Source: Candidatus Thermofonsia Clade 1 bacterium (GTDB lineage Bacteria; Chloroflexota; Anaerolineae; Aggregatilineales; UBA2796). From it: a DNA stretch of 64,000 nt. Location of the stretch: contig PGTK01000002.1 in NCBI GenBank assembly GCA_002794705.1, forward strand, positions 124,001 through 188,000, read 5' to 3'. Shown in pieces: positions 1 through 7,705 of the stretch. Position 1 is the stretch's first letter; each line of letters begins with the position of its first letter. The notes beneath the pieces were generated by a model that saw only the letters and a program-made list of their open reading frames with translations, did no database searches and was not told the origin of the DNA. The translations under genes were made by a program, and so were the position numbers.

Positions 1-390
1 GAAGTCGTAGCACGCCGTGCGCAGCACGTGCTGGAGGAAAATGTGCGCACCTTGGCGGCGGTTGAGGCGCTGCGGCAAGGCGATCTGGATAGGATGGGCG
101 CGCTGCTGAACGCCAGTCATGCCAGTTTGAGCCAATTATATGAGGTGAGTATCCCAGAGCTAGATATCATGGCGGAACTCGCTCAGCAGCAAGAGGGAGT
201 CTATGGGGCGCGTATGATGGGCGGCGGCTTTGGCGGCGCCGTGATCGCCCTAGTGGATGACTCCGCCGCCCAGCGCGTGATCGAGACGGTCTGTGCGGCG
301 TACAGGGCGCGCACAGGGCGACTCTGCACGCCCTACACGGCAAAGGCGGGCATGGGCAGCGGCGTGGTCTACTTGGGCGGCGTCGGCTGA
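1..390 (+). CDS. galK: Galactokinase, C-terminal part (cut by window start)
   Basis: Open from base 1 (EVVARRAQHVLEEN...) to a TGA at 388-390, so the true start lies outside the window. The fragment is the C-terminal GHMP-kinase domain: an RRAQHV-type helix, then GARMMGGGFGGAVIALV, which matches the galactokinase GAR-M-GxGFGG loop that helps bind ATP. In this family the enzyme phosphorylates galactose at C1 in the Leloir pathway, in the cytoplasm. Only about 129 residues are visible, so the catalytic base and the N-terminal galactokinase signature cannot be checked. Another GHMP sugar kinase is possible but less likely given the loop sequence. It converges on the STAS-like gene, with only 8 bases between the stops. 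Confidence 0.85.
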   Translation, partial: EVVARRAQHVLEENVRTLAAVEALRQGDLDRMGALLNASHASLSQLYEVSIPELDIMAELAQQQEGVYGARMMGGGFGGAVIALVDDSAAQRVIETVCAAYRARTGRLCTPYTAKAGMGSGVVYLGGVG

Positions 391-398
391 GCGCTCAA

Positions 399-803
399 TT
401 ATTCAAAGCTATCCAGCCAAGCGAGTGCCTCTTCAACGTCAGTGAAAACGCGCATCCGCAAGCCAAGCTCATACAAATTTTCCATGATGGACACCATGCT
501 GCCTGCAGCCTCAATCGCTTCAGGCACCACAAGCGCCCAGTATTTCCAGCCCAACTTGATAGTGCGAGGCTGCCAGACAGCGAAGCCCCATTCAGCATCT
601 TCAAGCGGCAGCGGCCCGTTTTCGCGATCATCGGAGAGCCACTTCGTAGCGCCGTATCGCTGCAGGGCCTCTGTACCTGCATTCAGAGCATCGCGGAGTG
701 GCTGTCCACTGATCGGCTGATGTATAACATGATAGATGATTTTCTTGTCAGGCAGATATTGCACGCTGATGAATTTGTTCTCAACAACGGTGATGGACTG
801 CAT
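399..803 (-). CDS. STAS/SpoIIAA-like small protein
   Basis: A 134-residue protein with an N-terminal beta-rich stretch (FISVQYLPDKKIIYHVIHQP), a middle WLSDDRENGPLPLEDAEW segment and a C-terminal VFTDVEEALAWLDSF helix. This layout recalls the SpoIIAA-like (STAS-like) proteins common in Bacteroidetes, Cyanobacteria and Chloroflexi, where the last motif is typically F-D-EEA-WL. No signal peptide or membrane segment is seen. A GAGAGA tract precedes the ATG on the minus strand. The 234 bases upstream are much more A+T-rich than the neighbours. No function can be assigned; the family name is a resemblance, not a firm match. Confidence 0.6.
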   Translation of the reverse strand: MQSITVVENKFISVQYLPDKKIIYHVIHQPISGQPLRDALNAGTEALQRYGATKWLSDDRENGPLPLEDAEWGFAVWQPRTIKLGWKYWALVVPEAIEAAGSMVSIMENLYELGLRMRVFTDVEEALAWLDSFE

Positions 804-1043
804 AGTGATATCTCTCTATGATTGCCAATAATACACTTCATACAAGTACTTTACAGTGAAAAATGTCGAAAAAGCAAGTAAATGCTCCAAAAATTAGAGA
901 ATTTTTCACAACTCAAGCACAACGTAAAATTAAGCTCATCTAAAAATGCTTTGCTGTAAACATGCATAGTCTTCCAAGTGACCATGGCTGGATTACTGTG
1001 TTAGAATCGCCGTATCCGAAAGCACGTTGATGGAGAGATGATC
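804..1043. other. A+T-rich divergent intergenic region
   Basis: About 240 bases separate the STAS-like gene (minus) from ctpA (plus). The stretch is clearly richer in A+T than the flanking genes and contains several TATTAT/TAGAAT-like hexamers (e.g. TAGAAT at 1002-1007), but none has a convincing -35 partner. It presumably holds the two divergent promoters. No ORF or strong hairpin was seen. Confidence 0.4.
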
Positions 1044-2249
1044 ATGCACCCTTCCACGCAAAGGTGGCGCGCCACACTGCTGACCCTCTTGCGCGGCTTT
1101 GCCTTCGGCGCGCTGCTGGGCGCGATGTTTACGGCGGGCTTTTTGTTTCGAGGCGCTATGCCCTCGCAAGCACAGGGCAATCGCAGCTATCCCTTGCTGG
1201 AGCAGGCACATGGCTTGCTGATCGATCATTACTTACGCCCCTTGCCCGATCCCACTCAACTGGAGTACGGCGCCATTCGCGGGATGCTCGCCACGCTCAA
1301 TGACCGCCTGACCTACTTCATTGATCCGCCTGTTGCTGCGAGTGAATCGAACGTTTTGGCAGGGCAATACGGCGGAATCGGCGTGCAGGTGCGCCGCGAT
1401 GAGGCAGGGCGCTTCCGCCTGTATCCCTTCCGCGACGGTCCGGCAGCGCGGGCAGGCGTCCGTGAGGGCGATATCCTGCTCAAGGTGAACGGCGAGGTTG
1501 TGCCATCTGATGCGCGCCAAGACGTGGTAGATCAGCTCCTGCGCGGCGAAGTGAAGGAGGGCAATGGCGTCACCATTGAGGTGCGCGGCGACTCAGAGGC
1601 GGAAAATACGCGCACCTACACAATTCCCTTCGAGACCATTGAGATTCCTTCTGTGGTGTGGCGCACGCTTGAGGAGGAAGCATCCTTTGGCTACATCCAA
1701 GTATTGCGCTTCACTAGCCGCACGCCTTCGGAGCTGCAAAAGGCGTTTGGGGAGCTACGCGCCGCCAACATCCGTGCGCTGGTGCTGGATATGCGCAACA
1801 ATCCGGGCGGCTTGCTGCAGGAGTCGATCACGGTTGCCAGTCAATTTTTGCCGCCTGATCTAGTAGTGCTGTATGAGCAGAGTCGCCAAGGGGAGCGCGA
1901 GTATCGCGTCCGTGACGGCAGCACTTTCACCGATCTGCCTATGGTGGTGCTGATCAACGGCGGCACTGCCAGCGCAGCGGAGCTAGTGGCAGGTGCGCTC
2001 AAGGATCATGGGCGCGCTACCGTGATCGGACAGCGCAGCTTTGGCAAGGGGACAGTCCAGCTGATCTTCCAGCTGTTGGATAAGTCATCCATTCACGTCA
2101 CCACAGCGGAATTTTTCCCGCCTAGCCGCCAAACTCTAGAGGGCGCAGGCATAGAGCCAGATATCCCGATGATCCCTGATAGCGCAGGGCGCGACGTGGA
2201 GCTAGGCGAGGCGATTCGGCAGCTACGCGACAAATTGGCGCAAGGCTGA
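1044..2249 (+). CDS. ctpA: C-terminal processing peptidase, S41 family
   Basis: A 401-residue exported serine protease. An N-terminal hydrophobic segment (about residues 18-36) ends near a QAQ site, so it is secreted or membrane-tethered. A PDZ domain follows (GIGVQV...AGVREGDILLKVNG, about residues 110-170), then the S41 core with DMRNNPGG. The catalytic dyad is visible: Ser310 in NGGTASAAELVAG and Lys335 in RSFGKGTVQ. Family members cleave proteins near their C termini in the cell envelope, with the PDZ domain gating access. The ATG at 1044 is chosen over the one at 1038 because GGAGAG (1032-1037) directly abuts the first but lies 6 bases from the second. Confidence 0.93.
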   Translation: MHPSTQRWRATLLTLLRGFAFGALLGAMFTAGFLFRGAMPSQAQGNRSYPLLEQAHGLLIDHYLRPLPDPTQLEYGAIRGMLATLNDRLTYFIDPPVAASESNVLAGQYGGIGVQVRRDEAGRFRLYPFRDGPAARAGVREGDILLKVNGEVVPSDARQDVVDQLLRGEVKEGNGVTIEVRGDSEAENTRTYTIPFETIEIPSVVWRTLEEEASFGYIQVLRFTSRTPSELQKAFGELRAANIRALVLDMRNNPGGLLQESITVASQFLPPDLVVLYEQSRQGEREYRVRDGSTFTDLPMVVLINGGTASAAELVAGALKDHGRATVIGQRSFGKGTVQLIFQLLDKSSIHVTTAEFFPPSRQTLEGAGIEPDIPMIPDSAGRDVELGEAIRQLRDKLAQG

Positions 2250-2255
2250 GCGAAC

Positions 2256-2287
2256 AGGGCGGCTGTGAGGTAGCTCATAGCCGCCCT
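2256..2287. terminator. Hairpin between convergent ctpA and arcC
   Basis: AGGGCGGCT-g-TGAG, a GTAG tetraloop, then CTCA-t-AGCCGCCCT: a 14-bp stem (one G-T pair). It sits just after the ctpA stop and overlaps the arcC stop codon. There is no long U tract on either side, so it may act as a weak bidirectional terminator or as a transcript 3' stabiliser. Confidence 0.55.
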
Positions 2288-3230
2288 AGGCTGGCACGAA
2301 CCACGTACCCGCCTCGCCACGCAGGGCAGCCGCGAGGTTAGGCGGGTCGCTGATCACAGCTGAAGGTCCGCCGCGCTCCAAAAAGCGCACAATTGCCTCA
2401 ACCTTGGGTAACATGCTGCCAGCAGCGAAATGCCCTTCGGCGATGTATTGGCGCGCCTCGTGCAGTGTGACGCGCTCCAGAAAGCGCTGCTGCGGCGTGT
2501 TGTAATAGAGCGCCACACGCGGCACGCCCGTCGAAATGACAAACAGATCAGCGCCTAGACCGCTTGCTAACAGACTGCTCGCCCGATCTTTATCAATCAC
2601 GGCGTAGACTCCGCGCAACTCACCTTTCTCGTTGCGCACAACGGGAATGCCGCCGCCGCCACAAGCGACTACCACATAATCGCCATAGAGCATCTCACGG
2701 ATTGCATCCAGCTCAACGATCTCAAGTGGTTGTGGCGAGGCGACCACGCGCCGCCAGCCGCGCCCAGCATCTTCAACCACGTGCCAGCCCTCTGCCTCAA
2801 AGTGGCGCGCCTCCGCCTCGCTCAGGAAGCCGCCAATCGGCTTATCGGGCTTCTCAAAGGCGGGATCGTCGCGGCGCACAACGGTCTGTGTGACGATGGT
2901 CACCACGCTTTGATTGATGCCCAGTGCGCGCAAGCTGTTACGCAGGGCTTGCTGCAGCATATAGCCGATTGAGCCTTGCGTATCCGCCACGATCAGGTCA
3001 AGTGGCACAGTATGCACTTCATGCGCAGCTAACTCAGCCCGCCGCAAAATGAAGCCGACCTGTGGTCCGTTCCCGTGCGTGATCACCACGCGCCAGCCTT
3101 GCTTAACGAGCTGGGCGATGTGCTGGCAGGTCTCACGTACAGCGTCCCATTGGTAGCGCACTTCACGGCGATCATGGCTTTGAATCAGCGAGTTGCCGCC
3201 AATGGCGACCACTGCGATCTGGCTAGGCAT
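2286..3230 (-). CDS. arcC: Carbamate kinase
   Basis: A 314-residue amino-acid-kinase-fold protein. The N terminus IAVVAIGGNSLI is the carbamate kinase phosphate loop, followed by VVITHGNGPQVG and a PLDLIVADTQGSIGYMLQQ signature. Further on, VVACGGGGIPVV and VIDKDRASSLLA are the nucleotide-binding and Lys/Asp motifs of the family. It interconverts carbamoyl phosphate plus ADP with carbamate plus ATP, usually to make ATP at the end of arginine, agmatine or purine breakdown. No arginine deiminase or ornithine carbamoyltransferase gene is adjacent, so the pathway here is not shown. It lies 12 bases after the response regulator on the same strand, so the two are likely cotranscribed. Confidence 0.95.
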   Translation of the reverse strand: MPSQIAVVAIGGNSLIQSHDRREVRYQWDAVRETCQHIAQLVKQGWRVVITHGNGPQVGFILRRAELAAHEVHTVPLDLIVADTQGSIGYMLQQALRNSLRALGINQSVVTIVTQTVVRRDDPAFEKPDKPIGGFLSEAEARHFEAEGWHVVEDAGRGWRRVVASPQPLEIVELDAIREMLYGDYVVVACGGGGIPVVRNEKGELRGVYAVIDKDRASSLLASGLGADLFVISTGVPRVALYYNTPQQRFLERVTLHEARQYIAEGHFAAGSMLPKVEAIVRFLERGGPSAVISDPPNLAAALRGEAGTWFVPA

Positions 3231-3242
3231 GGCGCACGCCTT

Positions 3243-3938
3243 TCATGCTTTGCCCGTGAAACGGTAGCCAACGCCATACTCGCTCTGGATGTAGGTCGGT
3301 GTTTTGGGGTCAGGCTCAATTTTTCGGCGCAAGTGCGAGACGTAAATGCGCGGATAGTGATGCTCAGAGTGATACTCAGGACCCCAGACTTGCTCCAGCA
3401 ACTGGTTGAAGGTTAGCACCTGCCCGCGATGCTTGACCAGCGTAGCGAGCAGCTTGAACTCGGTCGGCGTTAGGCGCACCTCTTGCCCGTTTGCCCACAC
3501 GCGGCGCATGTTGATATCCACTGTGAGGTAATCATCGCTATAGGCAGCCGAAGATAGAACCTCTTCGTCGCGGGCAGCGCGCCGCAGCAAAGCACGGACG
3601 CGCGCATGAAATTCCATATTGCGAATTGGCTTGAGCATGTACTCATCGGCGCCTAAATTCAGCCCACGGGCGATCTCTTCCTCCGTGATAGCCGTGGCAG
3701 TGATGATCAAAATCGGGACGTTCGATAGCTCGCGGATGCGCTGACAGACTGTCAAGCCGTCCATCATCGGCAAGGAAATATCCAGCACCACCAAATTAGG
3801 GCGCTGATCGTGGAACATGCGCAAACCCTCTAAGCCATTGCTTGCCGTGATCGCCTCATAGCCATGCTGTATTAAATCCAGCTGAAGCAGACGGCTCATC
3901 TCAAGATCGTCTTCCACAATTAGAACTTTGACAGCCAT
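3243..3938 (-). CDS. OmpR-family response regulator
   Basis: A 231-residue regulator. The receiver domain (about residues 1-120) has the acidic pair E9/D10-D11, phospho-acceptor Asp53 (VVLDISLP), Thr80 and Lys103 (MLKPI), so it is intact. A winged-helix OmpR/PhoB DNA-binding domain follows (about 135-230; LTPTEFKLLATLVKHRGQV, HLRRKIEPDP). It should bind DNA when phosphorylated. No histidine kinase gene is adjacent. The only neighbour in the same direction is arcC, 12 bases downstream. Which kinase partners with it cannot be told from the sequence; several kinases lie elsewhere in the window. Confidence 0.93.
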   Translation of the reverse strand: MAVKVLIVEDDLEMSRLLQLDLIQHGYEAITASNGLEGLRMFHDQRPNLVVLDISLPMMDGLTVCQRIRELSNVPILIITATAITEEEIARGLNLGADEYMLKPIRNMEFHARVRALLRRAARDEEVLSSAAYSDDYLTVDINMRRVWANGQEVRLTPTEFKLLATLVKHRGQVLTFNQLLEQVWGPEYHSEHHYPRIYVSHLRRKIEPDPKTPTYIQSEYGVGYRFTGKA

Positions 3939-4069
3939 AGTGCGCTTTCCATTCTTTGTGTGGCAGCTATCAAGCGTGCCTATGCGCTATAATGCTATGC
4001 CGATTGTAGCACGTTTCAGCCCGAAAGGTGCAAGAGCGCCCATCAGCCTTTACGGACAAGCCCAAAATC

Positions 4070-5326
4070 ATGACCAATCTCTATCTCACGCATTATCAGT
4101 GCGCCCTGTGCAGACGCACCTACGCCCTAGACGCAGTGACCTACACCTGCCCGCACTGCGGCGCTGTTGGCACATTGGATATGTGCTACGATTACGCCGC
4201 GCTGCGCCGTGCCGTCACGCCCGATCGGTTGAGCGGCTTCAGCATGTGGCGTTATGCACCACTCCTGCCCGTGACGGATTCCGCCTACTTCCCGCCGCTG
4301 CACGTCGGCTGGACTCCTCTGATAGCCGCGCCGCGTTTAGCTCAGGCGATCGGCGTGCGCCAGGTCTGGCTGAAAGACGACTCGCGTAACCCGACCGCCT
4401 CGCTCAAAGATCGCGCTAGTGCCATGGTAGTGGCGCGGGCGCGGCAACTGGGCGTCTCAGTGATCACAACGGCGAGTACGGGCAATGCAGCGGCAGCTCT
4501 GGCAGGCGTGTGTGCCAGTGTGGGCATGAGAGCAGTCATTTTTGTGCCAGCTAAGGCGCCGCCCGCCAAAATTGCTCAATTGCTGGTCTACGGCGCGACT
4601 GTATTGCTGGTAGATGGCACCTATGACGACGCTTACACGCTCAGTCTTCAGGCGAGCGCCGAATACGGCTGGTATTGCCGCAACACGGGCATGAATCCTT
4701 TCACCACTGAGGGCAAAAAGACCGCCGCCTTTGAGCTGTGCGAACAGCTGAATTGGCGCGTCCCCGACGTGCTGATCGTGAGCGTGGGCGATGGCAACAT
4801 CATTGCAGGACAGTACAAGGGCTTCTATGACTTACATCAGCTGGGCTGGATTGACCATTTGCCGCGCATGATCGGCGTTCAGGCGGCGGGCAGTGACGTG
4901 CTGGTGCGCGCTTGGGAGAATGGCACTCCAGCGGACGCCATTCAGCGCGGCGGCACTGAGACCATCGCCGATAGCATCTCAGCAGGCTTGCCCAGCGACC
5001 GCACTAAAGCACTGCGCGCCGTGCGCGAGACAGGCGGCGCCTTCCTGTGCGTCACTGATGAGGAAATTTTGGCGGCGATCCCTGCTTTGGCGCGTCTGAG
5101 CGGCGTATTTGCAGAGCCGGCGTGTGCTGCAGCCTATGCAGGTCTGCTCAAGGCGCTTGAGCGCGGCTTGATCGGCTCGGATGAGTCGGTCGCGCTGCTC
5201 ATCACAGGGAGCGGCTTGAAGGATATCGGCGGCGCCATGCAGAGCCTCGCAGGCGCGGGCGGCTATCCCGTCGGGCGCGATTTCGCCTCCGTACGCGAGG
5301 CTGTAGCACATTTGGGACTTGCCTAG
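4070..5326 (+). CDS. thrC: Threonine synthase
   Basis: A 418-residue PLP enzyme that converts O-phosphohomoserine to threonine in the cytoplasm. It begins with a zinc-ribbon-like segment (C11-x2-C14 and C27-x2-C30), found in many archaeal-type and plant-type threonine synthases. The PLP lysine is Lys113 in NPTASLKDRAS. STGNAAAALAG is the substrate/phosphate loop, and SVGDGNIIAG and ITGSGLKD are later family motifs. The ATG at 4070 is preferred because MTNLYLTHYQCALC is the usual family start; a GTG at 4028 would add 14 residues. It stands alone, divergent from the response regulator. Confidence 0.93.
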   Translation: MTNLYLTHYQCALCRRTYALDAVTYTCPHCGAVGTLDMCYDYAALRRAVTPDRLSGFSMWRYAPLLPVTDSAYFPPLHVGWTPLIAAPRLAQAIGVRQVWLKDDSRNPTASLKDRASAMVVARARQLGVSVITTASTGNAAAALAGVCASVGMRAVIFVPAKAPPAKIAQLLVYGATVLLVDGTYDDAYTLSLQASAEYGWYCRNTGMNPFTTEGKKTAAFELCEQLNWRVPDVLIVSVGDGNIIAGQYKGFYDLHQLGWIDHLPRMIGVQAAGSDVLVRAWENGTPADAIQRGGTETIADSISAGLPSDRTKALRAVRETGGAFLCVTDEEILAAIPALARLSGVFAEPACAAAYAGLLKALERGLIGSDESVALLITGSGLKDIGGAMQSLAGAGGYPVGRDFASVREAVAHLGLA

Positions 5327-5352
5327 CCTGCCAAACAGCGCGCCTTTCTGCT

Positions 5353-6003
5353 ATGATTCAGATATCTCTTGTGAAAGGTAGCACAATTGGTGCAGAAAGC
5401 CGAAGTATGCAGAGCGACGTCGTAGTTCTTGAGGAAGAATCGCCGCGTCCGAAGGCGGCGTGGCGCAGCAGCGGCTCGCTGTTTGTGATTTTCATGTTCA
5501 TTGGCGCGGCACTGCTGTTCGCTTACAGTTTGTGGTTTGTCAACACGCATTCGCCCGTAGAGGAGCGCTTCAATCAGCGGCGGCGACCCTTGGCAGCCGA
5601 TGCAGCTGGACCGATCATCCTACGCGAGCGCGCTGGGGACTACATGCGTATCGCCCTAAACGTAGATACGCTTGACGCGACCGAAGGCAGGCGTCACGGC
5701 ATTGCCGACTATGACGTGGACGGTAAAACAGTCCGCCTTGAGGTTGAGTACATCCCTGATGCGACGCCGACGCTTGACATGGTCTTTGCAGGCTTTTTTG
5801 AGCGCTCAGGCGGCACAGATACTGCCAGCGTGCTGAAGCGCTTCCCAGAGGCGCGCACGCCCTATTATTTTGCCGTCTTTTCAGGCTTCACCTATACGTA
5901 CTACGAGTTCGGCTGGATCAACGGCAACTGGATTTTGCGCGCCTCCACACGGGATGCCGGTCAGGAGGCGCTCTTGCGCTTTGTCAATGGCTATGTCTAC
6001 TGA
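5353..6003 (+). CDS. Membrane-anchored hypothetical protein
   Basis: Up to 216 residues with one clear membrane segment (LFVIFMFIGAALLFAYSLWF, about residues 44-64) after a short acidic N terminus. The rest lies on the far side of the membrane and contains REKAGDY-like, VEYIPDATPTLDMVFAGFF and YYEFGWINGNWILRAST segments. I do not recognise a family. The start is uncertain: ATG 5353 has no good ribosome site, and ATG 5407 (198 residues) leaves the membrane segment closer to the N terminus. It ends 5 bases into the converging permease gene, so their stops overlap. Confidence 0.6.
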   Translation: MIQISLVKGSTIGAESRSMQSDVVVLEEESPRPKAAWRSSGSLFVIFMFIGAALLFAYSLWFVNTHSPVEERFNQRRRPLAADAAGPIILRERAGDYMRIALNVDTLDATEGRRHGIADYDVDGKTVRLEVEYIPDATPTLDMVFAGFFERSGGTDTASVLKRFPEARTPYYFAVFSGFTYTYYEFGWINGNWILRASTRDAGQEALLRFVNGYVY

Positions 6004-6773
6004 GCGGCTAGGCGGCGTGCAGCGTCGTTAAGGGCGAATAGGGTTAGGGTGAGCGCCACGCCCGCTGAGAGCGCAATCCACGGCGCCGCCCGCAGGACTG
6101 TCCGTCCTTCTGCCAGCATCGCGCCCCACTCTGGCAGGGACGGATCGCCGCCAAAGCCTAAGAAATGTAGCGTTGCTGCGTTGAGAATCGCCCAAGCAAC
6201 TGCGATCACGCCTGCGGAGAGGCACATGGGCAGGGCATTGGGCAAGACGTGCCGCCACAGCACGCCTAGCTCACTTGCGCCTAGCGCCCGCGCTGCCTCA
6301 ACATACGGTTGTACTCGTAGTGAGCGCGCTGTGGCGCGCACTACGCGCAAGTAGACGGGCAATCCGCTCAGCGCTGCGGCAAGGGCGATTTGCGTGCTGC
6401 CGTTGCCCGCTAATGTTAGGATGCTCAGCGCGATCAGCAGACTCGGCAATGCCAAGAGCGCGTCGCTCAGGCTTATGATCAGCCAATCGAGCGCGCCGCC
6501 GAAGAATCCTGCGCACAGCCCGACGATCCCGCCGATCAAGACCGTTGTGCCGAGCGCGATCAGTCCGATGCTCAGTGTGCGCCCGCCGCCGTGCAGGAGT
6601 CGGCTGAAGACATCGCGCCCGATCCAGTCTGTGCCGAGCCGATGTTGTGCTGAAGGTGCCGCTAACGCCGCCCCGACCTCTGCCAGTGGATCGTAGGGCG
6701 CGATCAAAGGCGCACACAGACTCAACAGCGTTAAGAGCGCTAAAAACGCGCCTGAGAGACCGAATCGGCGCAT
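5997..6773 (-). CDS. Peptide/nickel-type ABC transporter permease (DppC-like)
   Basis: About 258 residues with some six membrane segments and the inner-membrane EAA loop EAARALGASELGVLWRHVLPN that contacts the ATPase. N-terminal text PYDPLAEVGAALAAPSAQHRLGTDWIGRDVFSRLLHGG is typical of DppC/OppC. It is the second permease of a family-5 ABC importer. The ATG at 6773 lies 2 bases after the stop of the DppB-like gene and is preferred; an ATG at 6806 would overlap that gene by 31 bases. Gene order on the minus strand is binding protein, DppB-like, this gene. No ATPase gene follows, so the importer must borrow or share ATPases encoded elsewhere. Confidence 0.9.
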   Translation of the reverse strand: MRRFGLSGAFLALLTLLSLCAPLIAPYDPLAEVGAALAAPSAQHRLGTDWIGRDVFSRLLHGGGRTLSIGLIALGTTVLIGGIVGLCAGFFGGALDWLIISLSDALLALPSLLIALSILTLAGNGSTQIALAAALSGLPVYLRVVRATARSLRVQPYVEAARALGASELGVLWRHVLPNALPMCLSAGVIAVAWAILNAATLHFLGFGGDPSLPEWGAMLAEGRTVLRAAPWIALSAGVALTLTLFALNDAARRLAAQ

Positions 6774-6775
6774 GA

Positions 6776-7699
6776 CTAGGACGTTTGCAGGCGCGGATCG
6801 CGCCATGCTGCGAGGATATCCGTGAGCGTGCTGAGCAGGCTATAGGCGAGGGCGCTCAGCAGCACCACGCCTTGCACTACGGGATAATCGCGCCCATTGA
6901 CCGCATTCAAAAGCAGCTGACCGATGCCGCGCCGCGTGAAAAGCGCCTCTGTGACTACTGCGCCGCCGATCAAAAAGCCTGCCTGCAAGCCGATCAGGCT
7001 GATCAGCGCCCCGCCATAGGCGCGCAGCATGTGCCGCCACACGATCAGGCGCTCTGGCAGTCCCTTAGCCCGTGCCAGCTGCACAAATGTCGCGTTTCTT
7101 GCCTCGCGCAGCGCCGCCGCTGTCACTTGTCCGATGCTCCCGCTCAATGAGACGCCTAGAACGCCGCACGGTAGGATCAGCGCCTGCAGGCTATTGCCGC
7201 GACTGACCGACGGCAAGATTCCGAGCCATACGGCGAACACATAGATCGCTATTGTGCCAAGCCAGTAGATCGGCGTGGCAAGCGTGAGCGCGATCAGTCC
7301 TTCGCACAGCTTCCGCGGTGCCGCTCTGCCTAGCGCCGCCCCGATCCCAAGCATGATGCCCAGCAGCGTCCCGATCATCAGCGCGCCGAAGGCGAGCGCG
7401 AGCGTTGAGTCCAGCTGCTCGGCGATCAGAGCTGTCACAGCGCGTCCATTGACCAGTGAGACGCCCAGATCACCGCGTAACAAGCCGCTCAACATGCTCA
7501 AGTACTGCACTCCGATCGGCAACTCTAGACCGAGCGCGGCGCGCCGTGCCGCGATTTGGCTTTCGGTCGCGCCGCTGAGGGTCAATTGCAGCGTGATCGC
7601 ATCGCTTGGCGCAAGGCGCAGAGCAATGAAGGCGAGGGTCGCCGCCAGCCACAGCGTGAAGAGCGCGCCGAGCGCCCGTCGGAGGGCGAAGCGGAGCAT
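6776..7699 (-). CDS. Peptide/nickel-type ABC transporter permease (DppB-like)
   Basis: A 307-residue inner-membrane permease with about six membrane spans and the EAA-loop segment FVQLARAKGLPERLIVWRHML. The N terminus (MLRFALRRALGALFTLWLA) and the later GDLGVSLVNGRAV motif are typical of the DppB/OppB family. It forms a heterodimer with the DppC-like permease that follows 2 bases downstream. It starts 6 bases after the stop of the substrate-binding protein, so the three genes form one operon. The substrate (oligopeptide, dipeptide, nickel, or sugar oligomer) cannot be told from the permease sequence. Confidence 0.92.
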   Translation of the reverse strand: MLRFALRRALGALFTLWLAATLAFIALRLAPSDAITLQLTLSGATESQIAARRAALGLELPIGVQYLSMLSGLLRGDLGVSLVNGRAVTALIAEQLDSTLALAFGALMIGTLLGIMLGIGAALGRAAPRKLCEGLIALTLATPIYWLGTIAIYVFAVWLGILPSVSRGNSLQALILPCGVLGVSLSGSIGQVTAAALREARNATFVQLARAKGLPERLIVWRHMLRAYGGALISLIGLQAGFLIGGAVVTEALFTRRGIGQLLLNAVNGRDYPVVQGVVLLSALAYSLLSTLTDILAAWRDPRLQTS

Positions 7700-7705
7700 G
7701 GTGCG